Under the pieces are notes generated by a model. It was given only the letters and a program-made list of their open reading frames with translations, ran no database searches and had not been told where the DNA came from. From NCBI RefSeq assembly GCF_047607725.1, contig NZ_JBLKSS010000179.1:1-8008 (forward strand): DNA of 8,008 nt, read 5' to 3'. This DNA is from JBLKSS01 sp047607725 (GTDB lineage Bacteria > Pseudomonadota > Gammaproteobacteria > Enterobacterales > Enterobacteriaceae). Both the position numbers and the translations under genes were made by a program. Position 1 is the stretch's first letter; each line of letters opens with the position of its first letter. Shown piece after piece: positions 5,963-8,008 of this stretch.

Positions 5963-7356
5963 TCAAAAAATCGTGCTATAGCGCTCGATTTCCCATTGGC
6001 TAACACATGCAGGTGATAGTGATTCCACTCCTGCAGTTTGTATTTGACGAATTAATCCTTCAGCGCTTTACCGAGCGTCGCCTCGACGAAAGGATCGCTG
6101 CTGAACACCTCCACCGCCTCCAGCAGGTTTTGCGGCAGAAAATCAATGCCGCGCGCCTGCCGCTCCTGTTAGCTGATGGCATATAAATTGTCTTCGTTCG
6201 GTTCACGCGGGTCTATTTTGTCGCGGATCCCCTCCAGCCCGGCCGCCAGCGCCGCCGCCAGATAGGGATTGACCGCGCCGTCGGTGTTGCGCGATTCGCA
6301 GCGGCCGCCGCCGGCCGGTACCCGTACCGAGTTGGTGCGGTTATTGGATCCATAAGAGTTGAATACCGGCGCCCAAGAGAAATAATTCATCGCTCCCTGC
6401 CGCACCAGCCGTTTATAACTGTTCACCGTGGGCGCGAAGGCGGCGCAAAGCGCGCGCCCGTGGCGCAGCAGGCCGCCGATAAAGTAATACCCCGTCTGAT
6501 ACAGCACCAGCCCGCGCGGATCCTGCGCGGATTGAAAAATATTCTCGCCGCGGGCCTTATCAAACAACGACATATTAAAGTGCGCGCCGGTACCGGTTTT
6601 ATTTGCGAAGGGTTTCTGCATCATTGTCGCCACCAGCCCTAATTCCCGGGCATAGTGCTTGGCCATGAAACGGAAGAAAATAAAGCGATCACAACTGGTC
6701 AGGGCATCGGCGTATTTGAAATCAAATTCAAATTGCGAGTTGCCATCCTCGTGGTCCAGCGAGTAGAGATCCCAACCCAGTTGATTGATGGTGGAGGATA
6801 CTTTGTCGAGCCAGGCAAACTGGCCGATAAACCCCTGCAAATCGTAGCAGGGTTTATTGAGCTTGTTGTCCGCATCCGGCACCGACAGTCCGCCGTCTTG
6901 TTTGCGTTTAAGCAAATAGATCTCGCACTCGATCCCCAGATTAAAGCCAAAGCCCATCGCGTCGGCCTGCGCCAGCACATTCTTCAGCGCCACCCGCGTA
7001 CTGAGGGGATAGGGTTCGCCCTGAAAGGCATTATCGGCCGGCATCCAGGCGATTTTCGGCTCCCAGGGCAGTTGGATTATCCCGTCCAGATCCGGAATCG
7101 AGGTAAGTTCATCTTCGTTAGGCAGTTGGCCGAGACCATCAAGGGCATAGCCGGTATAGCGCTCCAACCCCGCCGCCATTTGGCGCAAATGGCCAATCGG
7201 CACCACTTTGCCTTTCGGCACGCCGTGAATATCCACATAGGCGCCCATACAATACTGCACGCCCTGCTGCTGTAATTGTTGTTCCAGATCGGTTATCTGC
7301 TGTTCGGTCTTTTTCATCATCTGCTCTGCCATAGGAGGTGAAACCCGTCGCATCAT
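5963..7356 (-). pseudogene. glnT: Type III glutamine synthetase-like ligase (GlnT), C-terminal stops
   Basis: A glutamine-synthetase-fold enzyme that ligates ammonia or an amine to the gamma-carboxylate of glutamate with ATP. Relatives include GlnT of rhizobia and gamma-glutamylamide synthetases, so the acceptor may be an amine rather than ammonia. The first 395 codons are open and hold all the catalytic blocks: YVDIHGVPKGK; GIECEIYLL; HEDGNSQFEFDF; GTGAHFNMSLF with the substrate His; the arginine block SNNRTNSVRVPAGGGRCESRNTD; and NPYLAAALAAGLEG. A TAA at 6171-6169 (probably from CAA) stops it. The frame continues as QERQARGIDFLPQNLLEAVEVF to a second TAA at 6054-6052, where the family has Glu, and on through FVKYKLQEW. 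A GT duplication (6003-6006) then shifts the frame; the correct end, SQWEIERYSTIF, stops at 5963. The intact length would be about 455 residues. The start at 7356 overlaps the upstream stop as ATGA, implying translational coupling; it lacks a ribosome binding site. Start codons at 7332 and 7317 are alternatives. Confidence 0.87.
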
Positions 7357-8008
7357 GAATGTTCAACGATCGGGTGAGGGATATAGGGCGCTTCCAGCAT
7401 CGCGATTTCCTCGCGGCTCAGCGTCAGTTCCGTGGCGCTGAGCGCGTCTTCCAAATGCTGCAGGGCCGTGACGCTGACCACCGGCGCCACCACCGCGGGC
7501 TTGCTGTAAAGCCCGGCCAGCGCCACCTGCGCCTGCGGAATGCCGCGCTGCGTCGCCACCTCGGTCACCGCCTGGATAACCTGCCGGTCCGCCTGCTCGG
7601 TCGCCGCGTAGAGAAACTCCGCATAGGCATCGCCGGCCCCGCACGACGTGCAGCGCTTGGCAAAATTGCCAGGCGTACATCGAGGAGGCGCCGAGATAGC
7701 ACACCTTGCCCATCTTTACCAGGTCGTGCAGCGCCTCCAGCGTCTCCTCCAGGGGCGTGTCGTAATCCCAGCGATGGATTTCATACAGATCGATGTAATC
7801 GGTGTTAAGCCGTTTCAGGCTAGCGTCGATTTCGGTCATGATGCATTTGCGGGATAATCCTTTGCTGTTGGGCCCCTTGCGCATCGGGTTATAGACCTTG
7901 GAGGTAATCACCACCTCCTCCCGACGGGCGAAATCTTTCAGCGCCCGGCCCAGCACGACCTCGCTCTCGCCTCCCGAATACACATTGGCGGTATCGAAAA
8001 AGTTGATG
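7353..8008 (-). pseudogene. Aldo/keto reductase (YajO-like), partial, with internal deletion
   Basis: An NADPH-dependent TIM-barrel oxidoreductase that reduces aldehydes or ketones. The window starts inside the gene at INFFDTANVYSGGESEVVLGRAL; about 50 N-terminal residues lie beyond 8008. All four catalytic residues are present: Asp of FDTA, Tyr of NVYS, Lys of ITSKV and His of YEIHRWD. The sequence continues through GKVCYLGASSMYAWQFCQALHVV, then at about 7636-7642 jumps into another frame at GAGDAYAEFLYAATEQADRQVIQAVTEVA. Compared with E. coli YajO, about 60 residues (the SMQ-HYNLIYREEERE and PWSPLARG segments) are missing, so strands of the barrel and part of the cofactor site are lost. The C terminus (QVALAGLYSKPAVVAPVV ... 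APYIPHPIVEHS) is intact. Its TGA overlaps the glnT ATG. It is the first visible gene of the minus-strand operon; the promoter lies outside the window. Confidence 0.85.

Noticed and set aside
6655..7275. A 206-codon open frame on the plus strand antisense to glnT.
   Set aside because: It mirrors the conserved glnT coding strand, lacks a ribosome binding site and shows no family features; the minus-strand protein is clearly the real one.
7333..7340. A perfect AGGAGGTG Shine-Dalgarno sequence on the plus strand.
   Set aside because: The nearest ATG (7355) is about 14 bases away and opens only a 28-codon frame; the sequence is the complement of glnT codons VSPP.

Overview
This 8 kb window looks like a decaying accessory region from an enterobacterial genome, most likely a Sodalis-like insect symbiont. 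That assignment is an inference from gene families, GC-rich codon use and the pattern of decay, not from a marker gene. Every gene whose family I can recognise is broken by a frameshift, stop codon, internal deletion or insertion, while the remaining sequence still aligns well with functional families. That fits recent, ongoing pseudogenisation. Some single-base indels sit in C/G runs and could be sequencing errors. Others cannot easily be: a 4-bp tandem duplication, two substitution stops, an internal deletion of about 60 codons, and an insertion that replaced half a gene.

Left part (1-3054, + strand): a short ORF of unknown function, a frameshifted FAD-dependent monooxygenase (408-1639), and the first third of an S33 prolyl-aminopeptidase-like hydrolase (1841-2299). 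The hydrolase is cut just after its nucleophile Ser by an element with 50-bp perfect terminal inverted repeats starting GTAAGCG (2300-2561). The element is IS66-like and has an assembly gap of 82 N inside. A small cyclophilin-like-fold protein gene, frameshifted by an ATAG duplication, follows. A 13-bp-stem hairpin separates it from the convergent gene.

Middle (3118-4980): a minus-strand alpha/beta hydrolase of the homoserine-acetyltransferase-like group and a plus-strand TetR-family regulator diverge from a 200-bp intergenic region. That region holds back-to-back promoter candidates, palindromes and small hairpins. Each gene carries one single-base frameshift in a C/G run.

Right part (4989-8008, minus strand): a probable operon read right to left. 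It holds an aldo/keto reductase (cut by the window edge), a type III glutamine synthetase-like ligase (glnT) joined to it by an ATGA stop/start overlap, and, 50 bp on, a vanillate-demethylase-type flavin/2Fe-2S reductase. Together they suggest a former nitrogen-compound or aromatic catabolic pathway: ATP-dependent gamma-glutamylation or ammonia assimilation, NADPH-linked carbonyl reduction, and electron supply to a Rieske oxygenase that is not in the window. The convergent TetR gene is a candidate regulator of this operon, of the divergent hydrolase, or of both. I see no RNA genes and no CRISPR array.
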